From assembly GCA_964613585.1 (NCBI GenBank), contig CAZTHL010000064.1, positions 1-21,334 of the forward strand: 21,334 nucleotides of DNA. The letters run 5' to 3'. Positions 1 through 8,015 of the stretch are shown here, in pieces; the stretch's first letter is position 1; each line of letters opens with the position of its first letter. This DNA comes from CAZTHL01 sp964613585 (GTDB lineage Bacteria > Pseudomonadota > Alphaproteobacteria > DSM-16000 > Inquilinaceae). The notes under the pieces were generated by a model. The model saw only the letters and a list, made by a program, of their open reading frames with translations. It searched no databases and was not told the origin of the DNA. The translations under genes were made by a program, and so were the position numbers.

Positions 1-1037
<1,037 letters not shown>

Positions 1038-1359
1038 GCGCCGGGTTCCCGCTGCCCTGCGCGGCGCGTGGGGATGGTCCGCTCCCCTCTTTCGCGCCTC
1101 CGTTTGGAGGGGCCGCGTGGAGCGGACCACGTGGAGCGGACCACGTGGAGCGGACCGCGTGGAGCGGACCACGTGGAGCGGACCGCGTGGAGCGGACCAC
1201 GTGGAGCGGACCGCGTGGAGCGGACCGCGTGGAAGGGAGCCGGGGTCGGGCCTTCCTCGGCTGGTTGCGTCCCGACTTTCCCCGCGCCGCTCCGGGTCGG
1301 CCATCCCGCCGGCCGGTCCGGCGCGGCCCGGGAGGCACGATCTCCAGAAGTCGCGATGG
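1038..1359. other. Convergent intergenic region between sucB and the DUF3293 gene
   Basis: This 322-bp gap separates two genes that point at each other. It holds a 5-bp stem hairpin with a 4-base loop (CCTCC GTTT GGAGG, 1097-1110), followed directly by the 14-bp minisatellite at 1117-1228. The hairpin has no T-run, so an intrinsic terminator is only possible. The open frames that cross this region on both strands arise because a 14-bp GC-rich repeat contains no stop codon, and they do not look like proteins. Confidence 0.6.
1117..1228. repeat. 14-bp minisatellite, eight units
   Basis: Eight perfect-length head-to-tail units of GTGGAGCGGACC followed by AC or GC fill these 112 bases, and a decayed ninth unit (GTGGAAGGGA) follows. 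The units end in AC, AC, GC, AC, GC, AC, GC, GC. Only that one position varies. An AC unit is itself a small inverted repeat (GTGG, six bases, CCAC), and each AC unit followed by the next forms the palindrome CCACGTGG. The period is not a multiple of three, so the array is unlikely to be coding. Confidence 0.95.
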
Positions 1360-1785
1360 TCAACGGCACAGGAGCAGCCGGGCTTGCGTCCGGGCGTGGT
1401 GCGGTCCAACGATGACCACCGCGTTCTGGCGGAAGCGGCGGCCGAGCCGGCGGGCGGCTCGGGGCCCGAGCCCGGGCACCAGCAGGCTTGGCTCGGCGGG
1501 CCAGCGGCCAGAGGGATCGGCGCCCTCACCGGGCAGCGCCCTGAGCCCTCGACGTCGGATCCAGGCGTCGAGGCGCCGGCGGGCAATGGCGTTCACCCGG
1601 GGCGCCGTCGGCCGGCTCCCCGGGTTGCAGGCGGTCACGAAGCCCGCCGTCCGGACCCGCCGGCGGCGCAGCACCCCGGCGAGCGCCGGCGCCGGGCGGC
1701 CGACGCGGAACGTCAGGGTTTGGCCTTCGACGCGCACCCGGTACTCGGTCGCCCGGTAGGCGGCGAGCGTCCGCAGCGGGATCAC
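1360..1785 (-). CDS. DUF3293 family protein
   Basis: This 141-residue protein has the recognisable DUF3293 pattern: an N-terminal AYRATEYRV stretch, then RVGRPAPALAGVLRRRRVRTAGFVTACNPGSRP in family style (TAxNP motif), and a C-terminal GEGADPSGRWPAEPSLLVPGL segment with a terminal RRFRQNAVVIVG strand. The family has no established biochemical role that I know of. The start is taken as GTG at 1785 because it overlaps the cobQ stop as GTGA and has a GGGAGG ribosome binding site ten bases upstream, inside cobQ. This argues for translational coupling. An open frame continues far upstream antisense-free through cobQ in the +1 frame, but that part is a GC-bias shadow. Family assignment is from memory of the motif and is fairly secure. 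Confidence 0.8.
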   Translation of the reverse strand: MIPLRTLAAYRATEYRVRVEGQTLTFRVGRPAPALAGVLRRRRVRTAGFVTACNPGSRPTAPRVNAIARRRLDAWIRRRGLRALPGEGADPSGRWPAEPSLLVPGLGPRAARRLGRRFRQNAVVIVGPHHARTQARLLLCR

Positions 1786-3257
1786 GGTTGCTCGGCCTCC
1801 CGCGCGATGGCCAGCGCGCGATCCAGATCGACATGGGCCTCCAGGTGGTCGGCGAGCGCGTTGAGGGCGGCCTCGACCTCGGCCTCGAAGGCAATGCCGC
1901 TGGGCTCGCGCGTGGTGAGCGTGCCGAGATAGGCTTGGCGGAACGGATCGGCGCCGAACAGCCCGTGCAGGTAGGTCCCGGCGACCCGTCCGTCGGCGGA
2001 CACCGCCCCTTCCGGTGACCCGGTCAGCTCCAGGAACGGCCGCGCCCGGCCCGGCCCGTCGGTGCGGCCCATGTGCATCTCGTATCCGCGCACCGTCGCC
2101 CCGCTGGCCGGGTGCCGGCCGGCGGCCTCGGTCAGGATCTTGGTGCCGGTCAGCACGGTCTCGACCTCGAGCAGGCCCAGGCCGTCGACCGAGCCGGCCG
2201 GCCCCTCGATGCCGTCGGGATCGTGCAGGCGCCTGCCCAGCATCTGGTAGCCGCCGCACAGGCCGAGCACCCGGCCGCCGCGCCGGTAATGGGCGTGCAG
2301 GTCGATATCCCAGCCCTGGCGGCGCAGGAAGCCGAGGTCGCCGATGGTCGACTTGGAGCCCGGCAGGATCACCAGATCGGCGTCTCCGGGCAGCGCCGTG
2401 CCGGGGCGGACCATGGTGACGCTGACGTCCGGCTCCAGCTTGAGGGGATCGAGATCGTCGAAGTTGGCGATGCGGGAGATCATCGGCACGGCGACCCGGA
2501 TCGGCCGGCCGTCGGCGGCCGGGACGGTGCCGAGCTGCACCGCGTCCTCGGCCGGCAGCCGGGCGGCGGCGGGCAGGAAGGGCACCACGCCAAGACCGGG
2601 CAGGCCGGTGCGCCGCTCCAGGAAGGCGAGCCCGTCGTCGAACAGCCGCACGTCGCCGCGGAAGCGATTGACCAGGAATCCGTGGATCCGTGCCCGGTCG
2701 GCGTCGTCGATGACCTCGAGCGTGCCGACGATGGCGGCGATCACCCCACCGCGGTCGATGTCGCCGACCAGAACCACGGGCAGCCCGGCGGCGTGGGCGA
2801 AGCCCATGTTGGCGATGTCGCCGGCGCGCAGGTTGACCTCGGCCGGGCTGCCGGCGCCCTCCACCAGGACGAGGTCGGCCTCGGCGGCGAGGCGGCGATA
2901 GCTGTCGAGTGCCGGGGCCAGCAGCCGCGGCTTGTAGGCGGTGTACTCGCGCGCCTTCAAGGTGGCGACACGCCGACCCTGGACCACGACCTGGGCGCCG
3001 ATGTCGGTCTCGGGCTTCAGCAGCACCGGGTTCATGTGCACCGTCGGCGGCACCCCGCAGGCGCGCGCCTGCAGCGCCTGGGCGCGGCCGATCTCGCCGC
3101 CGTCGACAGTGACCGCGGCGTTGTTCGACATGTTCTGCGGCTTGAAGGGGCGCACGGCGAGGCCGCGGCGGACGAAGGCGCGGGCAAGGCCGGCGACGAT
3201 CAGCGACTTGCCGACGTCGGAGCCGGTCCCCTGGATCATCAGCGCGGCCGTCGGCAT
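1782..3257 (-). CDS. cobQ: Cobyric acid synthase (glutamine-hydrolysing)
   Basis: CobQ/CbiP amidates the b, d, e and g side-chain carboxylates of adenosylcobyrinate diamide using glutamine and ATP, in the late cobalamin pathway in the cytoplasm. The 491-residue product has the expected length. The N-terminal ATPase half opens with the P-loop QGTGSDVGKS (residues 9-18), then FKPQNMSNNA and VEGAGSPAEVNL, all typical of CobQ. The C-terminal class I glutamine amidotransferase half carries the nucleophile Cys334 in GLCGGYQMLG and His431 in GTYLHGLF. The start is ATG at 3257. The frame stays open 68 codons further upstream, but that extension is low-complexity and includes the 15-bp repeats. The stop overlaps the DUF3293 start. 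No other cobalamin gene is present in the window, so it is an isolated pathway gene here. Confidence 0.95.
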   Translation of the reverse strand: MPTAALMIQGTGSDVGKSLIVAGLARAFVRRGLAVRPFKPQNMSNNAAVTVDGGEIGRAQALQARACGVPPTVHMNPVLLKPETDIGAQVVVQGRRVATLKAREYTAYKPRLLAPALDSYRRLAAEADLVLVEGAGSPAEVNLRAGDIANMGFAHAAGLPVVLVGDIDRGGVIAAIVGTLEVIDDADRARIHGFLVNRFRGDVRLFDDGLAFLERRTGLPGLGVVPFLPAAARLPAEDAVQLGTVPAADGRPIRVAVPMISRIANFDDLDPLKLEPDVSVTMVRPGTALPGDADLVILPGSKSTIGDLGFLRRQGWDIDLHAHYRRGGRVLGLCGGYQMLGRRLHDPDGIEGPAGSVDGLGLLEVETVLTGTKILTEAAGRHPASGATVRGYEMHMGRTDGPGRARPFLELTGSPEGAVSADGRVAGTYLHGLFGADPFRQAYLGTLTTREPSGIAFEAEVEAALNALADHLEAHVDLDRALAIAREAEQP

Positions 3258-3291
3258 GGAACGACGAACGGGTCCTCGGCAAGGCAATGAG

Positions 3292-3336
3292 GGTGGCGGG
3301 AGCGAGGCTGGCGGGAGCGAGGCTGGCGGGAGCCCG
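3292..3336. repeat. 15-bp tandem repeat, three units
   Basis: Three units of the form GCTGGCGGGAGCGAG lie head to tail just upstream of cobQ. The first unit begins GGT instead of GCT, and the last ends CCCG. The array falls in the 91-bp gap between the small basic-protein gene and cobQ. If a single transcript spans both, it would be in the cobQ leader. Confidence 0.85.
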
Positions 3337-3348
3337 ACGGCCGGCGGC

Positions 3349-3585
3349 TCAGTCCGGCCCGTCGGGGGTGCCGCGATCGGCCGGCCCCGGCGCCTCGGCC
3401 GGCTCGCCCTCCTCGGCCGGCGCCGGGGCCTCGGCGCGGCCGGCGGCGTCGCGGCGCGCACGCTGCTGGGCCTTGCGCTTCTGCAGATTGGCGCGCAGGG
3501 CCGCCGCCCGCCGCTCGCGGCGCGAGGGCTCCGGCGTGGACGGCTCAGCCGAGGCCGGTCGGTCGGGGCGGGGCGGATCGCTCAT
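3349..3585 (-). CDS. Small conserved-looking basic/acidic hypothetical protein
   Basis: This 78-residue protein has no recognised domain. Its centre (RRERRAAALRANLQKRKAQQRARR, about residues 22-45) is strongly basic and helix-forming. It resembles a short motif, roughly ALRxNLxRRKAQxRAR, that I recall from many small alphaproteobacterial proteins of unknown function. The flanks are disordered, and the C-terminal third is acidic and Ala/Pro/Glu-rich. The start is ATG at 3585, with a weak AAGG four bases or so upstream. It lies upstream of cobQ on the same strand with a 91-bp gap and may share its transcript. The motif makes a real gene more likely than not, but its function cannot be read from sequence. 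Confidence 0.65.
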   Translation of the reverse strand: MSDPPRPDRPASAEPSTPEPSRRERRAAALRANLQKRKAQQRARRDAAGRAEAPAPAEEGEPAEAPGPADRGTPDGPD

Positions 3586-3788
3586 GGCCTTAGACTATCG
3601 CCGATGACAGGACCGCTGGCGAGCCCATATGGCCCGGTGTGGCGCACCGCCCGACCCGGCCGCCGCGCCCGACCCGGCCGCCGCCCGGAGCCGTGGCGCG
3701 TGCCGCTTGCGGGGCACCGGGGGCTGTGGCACCGTCCCCGACAGCCCGGGGGCGCGACCCGTCCGCGCCGCCCCGCCCGCCATGGCCC

Positions 3789-3863
<75 letters not shown>

Positions 3864-3924
3864 TGGCGTCGCTCGATCGCGCACGGTTCGTCCGGACGGC
3901 CGGATCGGGGTCCTCTCTCCCAAT

Positions 3925-3984
3925 GGAAACCGCCGAGACGGAAACCGCCGAGACGGAAAGCGCCGAGACGGAAAGCGCCGAGCC
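3925..3984. repeat. 15-bp tandem repeat, four units
   Basis: Two units of GGAAACCGCCGAGAC are followed by two of GGAAAGCGCCGAGAC (the last ends CC). The array starts 61 bases after the tRNA. The sequence is unrelated to the 15-bp repeat at 3292. An open frame through it would read as Glu-Thr-Ala repeats, but that frame runs through the tRNA and is not a gene. Confidence 0.9.
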
Positions 3985-4173
3985 GCTGATGGTTGCTGCG
4001 AAGCGTCTTGACTGACTGACGTCGGCGGCCCACCGGGATATGGCTGGCATCGGCCGGACGGCATCGCAGGGGCGTGCGTCGCCGGCGCATAGGGCGCGGC
4101 GTCCGGTCTGGCCGTGCCGCGACGGATGCCCGTGATGGAGCCGGGCTGCCCGGCGCGGAGCCTTACCGGCCGC

Positions 4174-4189
4174 TTAAGGATTCGTTAAC
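4174..4189 (+). promoter_or_regulatory. Candidate CtrA binding site
   Basis: TTAA, seven bases, TTAAC is an exact match to the full CtrA consensus known from Caulobacter and relatives. It sits about 52 bases before the start of the CMD-family gene, in an AT-richer patch of an otherwise GC-rich gap, where a promoter is expected. Whether this organism's CtrA binds it is inference. Confidence 0.45.
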
Positions 4190-4241
4190 CAGGATTGGCC
4201 ACGATTCGCCTCGTCCTGTTTCGTGACCCGAGGCTCTCGCC

Positions 4242-4850
4242 ATGGCTTATCTGCCCTCGCTGCCGGACAACGCGCATCTGATCTCCCATGTCTGGAAGAC
4301 CTTCCCGAAGGGCGTTCCGCAGTTGTTGGCGTTCATCGACGTCACGCTGCACGGTCCCTCGGCGCTGACGATCAGCGAGCGGGAGCTGATCTTCGCCTAC
4401 ATCTCCGCACTCAACGGTTGCGGCTTCTGCTTCAACGCCCACGCCGCCTTCGCCGAGGAGTACGGCGCCTCCGAGGCGATGGTCGAGCGCGTGCGCGATG
4501 CGGACCACCCCACGGAGGATCCCCGCCTGGTGCCGGTGCTCGCCTACGCTCGCACGCTCACCCTGGCGGCGCACGAGGCCGCCGCCGAGCAGGTCCAGGC
4601 GATCCTGGACGCCGGGTGGTCGGAGCAGGCGGTGGCCGACATCGTCTACACGATCGGCGTGTCGAACATGATGACCCGCGTGGTCGCCGGCTTCGGCGTC
4701 ACCGACCAGCAGGCCTATTTCGACACGCTGCGCCGCCGGTTCCGCCAGCAGCCCCTGGAGGAGCGCGTCGCCCGGGAGAAGGCCGCCCAGGGCACGCCGA
4801 AATACGTGACCTTCGCAAGCGGCGGACCGATGGAGGCGGGAGCGGCCTGA
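4242..4850 (+). CDS. Carboxymuconolactone decarboxylase (CMD)/AhpD-like peroxidase-related protein
   Basis: The 202-residue all-helical protein belongs to the CMD/AhpD fold family, in the branch usually named peroxidase-related or alkylhydroperoxidase-like. The diagnostic CxxCxxxH motif is present (NGCGFCFNAHA, with Cys60, Cys63 and His67), preceded by the helix LTISERELIFAYISALN. A second helical half follows (LAYARTLTLAAHEAAAEQVQAI), ending near GVSNMMTRVVAGFGV. Such proteins can reduce peroxides through the cysteine pair, but the physiological substrate is not established for this one. The start is ATG at 4242, with GAGG eight bases upstream. It is monocistronic, with a candidate CtrA box just upstream. 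True muconolactone decarboxylase activity is unlikely because no aromatic-degradation gene is nearby. Confidence 0.85.
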   Translation: MAYLPSLPDNAHLISHVWKTFPKGVPQLLAFIDVTLHGPSALTISERELIFAYISALNGCGFCFNAHAAFAEEYGASEAMVERVRDADHPTEDPRLVPVLAYARTLTLAAHEAAAEQVQAILDAGWSEQAVADIVYTIGVSNMMTRVVAGFGVTDQQAYFDTLRRRFRQQPLEERVAREKAAQGTPKYVTFASGGPMEAGAA

Positions 4851-4960
4851 CGTCCGGCCCCACGCCACGACGCCGCTCTGCTGTCGTCAAAGGATCAGCT
4901 CACCGTCACCCTGGCCGTCTGCCGCATTTGGTTTCGCCAAACCCGACAGACTGCTGGGGT

Positions 4961-5062
4961 GTTTCCGCGTGATGCGAAATCGGCACCGGCCCGCTTCCCC
5001 GCCCGGCCCCGCCCCAAGCATGCTGTCGTTGGATGGTCGGGCGCAGAAGCGGGCCGCCCACG
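4961..5062 (-). repeat. Dispersed palindromic repeat, copy 1 (one arm lost)
   Basis: Read on the plus strand, this segment aligns over about 100 bases with the reverse complement of the copy at 8013-8136. The shared blocks include GTTTCCGC, ATCGGC, CAAGCATGC and GTCGTTGGATGG. The left arm GTTTCCGC is kept. The expected opposite arm (GGAAACGCTCTA) is not found after 5062, so the copy appears truncated or diverged there. It lies opposite in orientation to the other long copy. Confidence 0.75.
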
Positions 5063-5193
5063 CCGCTTGAGCCGGGCACGCGCTGCAAAGCAAAAGGAAG
5101 CGGCACCGAGGCACCGTCATCGCCGGCGAGGGGTCGCGATGGTCCGCCGAGCGTCGCGCAGAATCCCGGTGACCGGGCCCCGTACTTCCGCCG

Positions 5194-5207
5194 GTCTTGA
5201 TCAAGAC
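5194..5207. promoter_or_regulatory. Perfect 14-bp palindrome
   Basis: GTCTTGATCAAGAC is identical to its reverse complement. It stands about 195 bases before the acidic protein gene. It contains TTGAT and ATCAA, but they overlap rather than being separated by four bases, so it is not a standard FNR/FixK box. It could be an operator or chance. Confidence 0.3.
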
Positions 5208-5402
5208 GGATGATGTCTTGCGGACTCGCGAGGGAGCGCGGCACCGGCCGGTTCTCGATCCTCGGATCCCACAAGCTCCCAGCAAAAGTCCCTGGCCATT
5301 ATACGAATGCATCAGTGCTTCATCGAAGCGTCACTTGCCTTTCCTTGGTGATGGAGAGATCAGCGTCCTGCGAGTGTTGGTATTGTCTGAAGGGAGCTGG
5401 TC

Positions 5403-6584
5403 ATGCGATCCCTTGGGATTGCTATTGTCGGCATTGGTCATGCGGATCTCCTCGGCGGCCGCCTCCCGGATCGTCTCGAGGCGCGGATCGAGTTCGGCCT
5501 GATGGATCTGCTCACGGCGCTGCGGCCGCTGTTCGGGCCGACCGTGGTCGCCGAGGGCTTCGAGCTGTTTCCCCCGCCCGTCCTCGACGTCAACGACCCC
5601 GAGCCGGAGACCGCGACGGTCACCCTTCCCGACGACGTGTACCTGTTCAGCCTCGGCCTGCTCGACATCGGCGGCGCGTTCGGGCCCTTGAGCGAGCTGT
5701 TCTCCGGCGCGGTCAACCTCAACTTCGATCGCGACGCCGATGACGACGACGCCGAGCAGGTGCTGCGCGAGATCGTTACCGGCGAGGGCGGCGCGGCGCT
5801 GGACCGCGAGACGGAGCCCGGCATCGACGGCGTCACGCTGCTCAGCCTCACCGCCGACGCCTACACCCTCGCCTTCGACAACGGCGAGGCGATCGACGTG
5901 CTCACCCTCGACGGGGCCGGCGCCGCGCGGGCGATCGCCGCGGTCGACGGGGTGAACTCCCCGGTCGATCTGTCGGACGGCGTCAACGCGCTCGCCCTGG
6001 TCGACCTGGACGAGGAGACCGTCTCCGCAGGCGTGGGTGACGCCAACCCGATCCCCGACATCGCCGACGCGGTCATCGACAGCGCGGCCGAGCTGGCGGC
6101 GCTGCTCCAGGCGGCGCTGGATCCCGGCGACGACATGGTCGACCTGCTGGCCGTCGAGCCGGACGCGTTCACCGTGCGGGTCGCCAATCCGGCCACAGGC
6201 GCCTTCGACCTGCTGGTCCTCTCGGGCGGCCCGGCGCCGGCCGCGGTCGCCTCCGTGGCGACCGACCGGATCGGGCCGGGGAACGCCGCCAGCGAGATTG
6301 TGCTGGCCGACGCCCTGGATGGCCGCGCCGTGGTGGCCGAAGGACCCGGCCTCGACGCCATCCTCGGCGGCGAGGGGTTGGCGCCCGTCGGTCCGACGCT
6401 GACCGGGGACGAGCTCCTGGATCTTCTCGCGACCGCCGACGCCCGCCCCAAAGTCAACGCCATCGACCAGGGCGGCACAGTGCGGCTGGAGATCCCAGGC
6501 ACAAGTGGCAGCCGTGACGTGATCGTCCTCGCCACGACCGAGGCGGTGCCCGGGGGCGCCTTCGATGGCGATCTTCTCGCCTGA
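5403..6584 (+). CDS. Unrecognised, strongly acidic protein with internal repeats
   Basis: I do not recognise this 393-residue protein. It is extremely acidic: Asp and Glu are abundant, there is about one lysine, and cysteine and tryptophan are absent. Internal repetition is visible. VTLLSLTADAYTLAF (144-158) matches VDLLAVEPDAFTVRV (246-260), each followed by a short turn and a hydrophobic strand (IDVLTLDGAG, FDLLVLSGGP). A preceding helix recurs as EQVLREIV (118), AELAALLQAA (229) and DELLDLLATA (336). Thus there are about two and a half modules of roughly 105 residues. There is no signal peptide or RTX nonapeptide, although the composition resembles secreted calcium-binding proteins. The start is ATG at 5403, with AGGGAG six bases upstream. 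The adaptor gene follows after 273 bases. A function in or outside the cell cannot be read from the sequence. Confidence 0.65.
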   Translation: MRSLGIAIVGIGHADLLGGRLPDRLEARIEFGLMDLLTALRPLFGPTVVAEGFELFPPPVLDVNDPEPETATVTLPDDVYLFSLGLLDIGGAFGPLSELFSGAVNLNFDRDADDDDAEQVLREIVTGEGGAALDRETEPGIDGVTLLSLTADAYTLAFDNGEAIDVLTLDGAGAARAIAAVDGVNSPVDLSDGVNALALVDLDEETVSAGVGDANPIPDIADAVIDSAAELAALLQAALDPGDDMVDLLAVEPDAFTVRVANPATGAFDLLVLSGGPAPAAVASVATDRIGPGNAASEIVLADALDGRAVVAEGPGLDAILGGEGLAPVGPTLTGDELLDLLATADARPKVNAIDQGGTVRLEIPGTSGSRDVIVLATTEAVPGGAFDGDLLA

Positions 6585-6753
6585 GGGGCAGCCTCCTTCA
6601 GGGACGCGGCCGGTCGCGGCGTCGCGCCGCTCGAGCCGAAATCCGGTGACGCCTCGAAACCCGAATGGCGTCTCGCGTTTAATACCCCAATACCTTTCCG
6701 GTAGGTGACGCCTCCCCCTGGGCACGGGCGGCCGTCGCCGGAGGATCTCGATC

Positions 6754-6858
6754 ATGAACCGGATCGACCCGGGGCGGTTTGCCCGACGACGCCCCAACCC
6801 TCGAGCGCAAGGACAGCGGACGACGCCTTGCGGATCCGACGGGCTCCGTTCCGCCTGA
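6754..6858 (+). CDS. Candidate leader ORF coupled to the efflux adaptor
   Basis: This 34-codon ORF begins MNRIDPGRFARRRPN and is rich in arginine. It has the best ribosome binding site in the area: GGAGG at 6740-6744, nine bases before the ATG. Its TGA stop (6856-6858) overlaps the ATG of the adaptor gene as TGATG, a classic termination-reinitiation arrangement. The adaptor start itself has no clear ribosome binding site. The peptide resembles nothing known to me and could be a leader whose translation controls the adaptor. The alternative is that the adaptor starts further upstream in its own frame and this ORF is chance. Confidence 0.4.
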   Translation: MNRIDPGRFARRRPNPRAQGQRTTPCGSDGLRSA

Positions 6859-8015
6859 TGGCCGCTGCTGACCGTGCCAGGCCCGGCCGGCTGCCGGGAC
6901 TGGCCGTGCTGCTGGTGCTCGGCGGCATGGCCGCGGGGGTCCTGTGGGCGGGCTATGGCGGGCTCGTCGCGTCCGAGCCCGAGCCGACGCCGCCCGTTTC
7001 CGTGACCGTCGTCGAGGCTCGGCTGCAGGACCACTTCCTGCGGACCCGCAGCGTTGCCGGCCGCGTCGAGGCGGCTCGGCGGAGCCGGGCCGGCTTCGAG
7101 CTCGCCGGCACGGTCGTCGAGGTGCGGGCCGACGAGGGGGACCGGGTGGACCAGGGCGACCTGCTGGCCCGCCTCGACACCGCCCGCCTCGAGGCCGAGC
7201 GGGCCGAACTCGAGGCGACCTTGGCCGATGCCGATGCCGAGGCCTGGCTCGCCAACCGCGAGTTCGAGCGGCGTTCGGTGGCAGGCGCTCCCGCCTTCCC
7301 ACAGGCTGCGGTCGATGAGGCGCGCGCTGCCCGCGACCGCGCCGAGGCCCGCGTCGCCGCGACCCAAGCCCGCATCGGTCGGGTCGACGTGGACCTTGGC
7401 AAGTCCCGGCTTACCGCGCCGTTCGACGGCGTCGTCACTGAGCGTCGGGTTGACGAGGGGGACGTGGTTCCCGCCGGCACACCCGCCCTGGTCCTGCTGG
7501 AACGAACGGCCCCCGAGGCTCGCATCGGCCTTGCCGGCGCGGCGCTCGGGCGGCTCGAGCCGGGACAGGCGGTGTCCGTGTCGATCGGCGGGCGCTCGTT
7601 CGATGCGAGGGTGCGCGGGGTCGTGCCGAGCCGTGACCTGAGTGCGCGCACCGTCGACGCCCTGCTGACCCTGGACGCCGGCTGGGAGCAGGTGAACGCG
7701 GGCGATCTGGCCCGGCTGACGCTTGAGGAGGAGATTCGGGCGGCCGGCGCTTGGCTGCCGATCTCGGCCCTGACCGAAAGCGTGCGCGGCCTGTTCGCCG
7801 TCTATGTTGCGGTGGACACGAGCGACGGCGCGAGCGCCTTCCGCCTGGAACGGCGGGAGGTCGAGGTTCTGCATCAGACCGCCGAGCGCGCCTTCGTCCG
7901 CGGCGGCCTCGCCGAGGGCAGCCTCGTCGTCACCCGTGGCCTGCACAAGCTGGTGCCCAACCTGCCGGTGCGCCTGTCCCGGGCCGCGGAGCCCGGCGCC
8001 GCGAAGGGCGGCTAG
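6858..8015 (+). CDS. RND efflux periplasmic adaptor subunit (HlyD/AcrA family)
   Basis: This 385-residue membrane fusion protein would bridge an inner-membrane RND pump and an outer-membrane channel. An N-terminal membrane segment (LPGLAVLLVLGGMAAGVLWAG) is followed by the first half of the barrel-sandwich domain (RSRAGFELAGTVVEV, EGDRVDQGDLLARLD). Next comes an Ala/Glu/Arg-rich helical hairpin, then the second lipoyl half (LTAPFDGVVTERRVDEGDVV), then beta-barrel and membrane-proximal regions ending LPVRLSR. The start at ATG 6858 is chosen for the TGATG overlap with the leader ORF. The same frame is open back to GTG 6705, but that part is low-complexity. The TAG stop is the first three bases of a palindromic repeat. 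The matching pump gene lies downstream beyond an insertion sequence. The substrate is unknown. Confidence 0.88.
   Translation: MAAADRARPGRLPGLAVLLVLGGMAAGVLWAGYGGLVASEPEPTPPVSVTVVEARLQDHFLRTRSVAGRVEAARRSRAGFELAGTVVEVRADEGDRVDQGDLLARLDTARLEAERAELEATLADADAEAWLANREFERRSVAGAPAFPQAAVDEARAARDRAEARVAATQARIGRVDVDLGKSRLTAPFDGVVTERRVDEGDVVPAGTPALVLLERTAPEARIGLAGAALGRLEPGQAVSVSIGGRSFDARVRGVVPSRDLSARTVDALLTLDAGWEQVNAGDLARLTLEEEIRAAGAWLPISALTESVRGLFAVYVAVDTSDGASAFRLERREVEVLHQTAERAFVRGGLAEGSLVVTRGLHKLVPNLPVRLSRAAEPGAAKGG

Larger units (their letters stand above)
3864..4241. other. Intergenic region between tRNA-Thr and the CMD-family gene
   Basis: No credible gene is seen in these 378 bases. They contain the four-unit 15-bp repeat at 3925-3984 and, close to the next gene, the CtrA-like site at 4174-4189. 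Nothing resembling an integrase or attachment-site duplication of the tRNA 3' end was found downstream. Confidence 0.6.
4851..5402. other. Long intergenic region before the acidic protein gene
   Basis: These 552 bases hold no gene I can support. They contain one half-decayed copy of the dispersed palindromic repeat (4961-5062) and a perfect 14-bp palindrome (5194-5207). From about 5290 the DNA becomes AT-richer. A ribosome binding site AGGGAG (5391-5396) lies six bases before the next start codon. The short open frames on both strands have no recognisable protein features. Confidence 0.55.

Noticed and set aside
1117..1228. CRISPR array
   Set aside because: The units are contiguous with no spacers, and no cas gene is present.
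5194..5207. FNR/FixK box reading of the TTGATCAA palindrome
   Set aside because: The half-sites overlap instead of being four bases apart, so it does not fit the FNR consensus.
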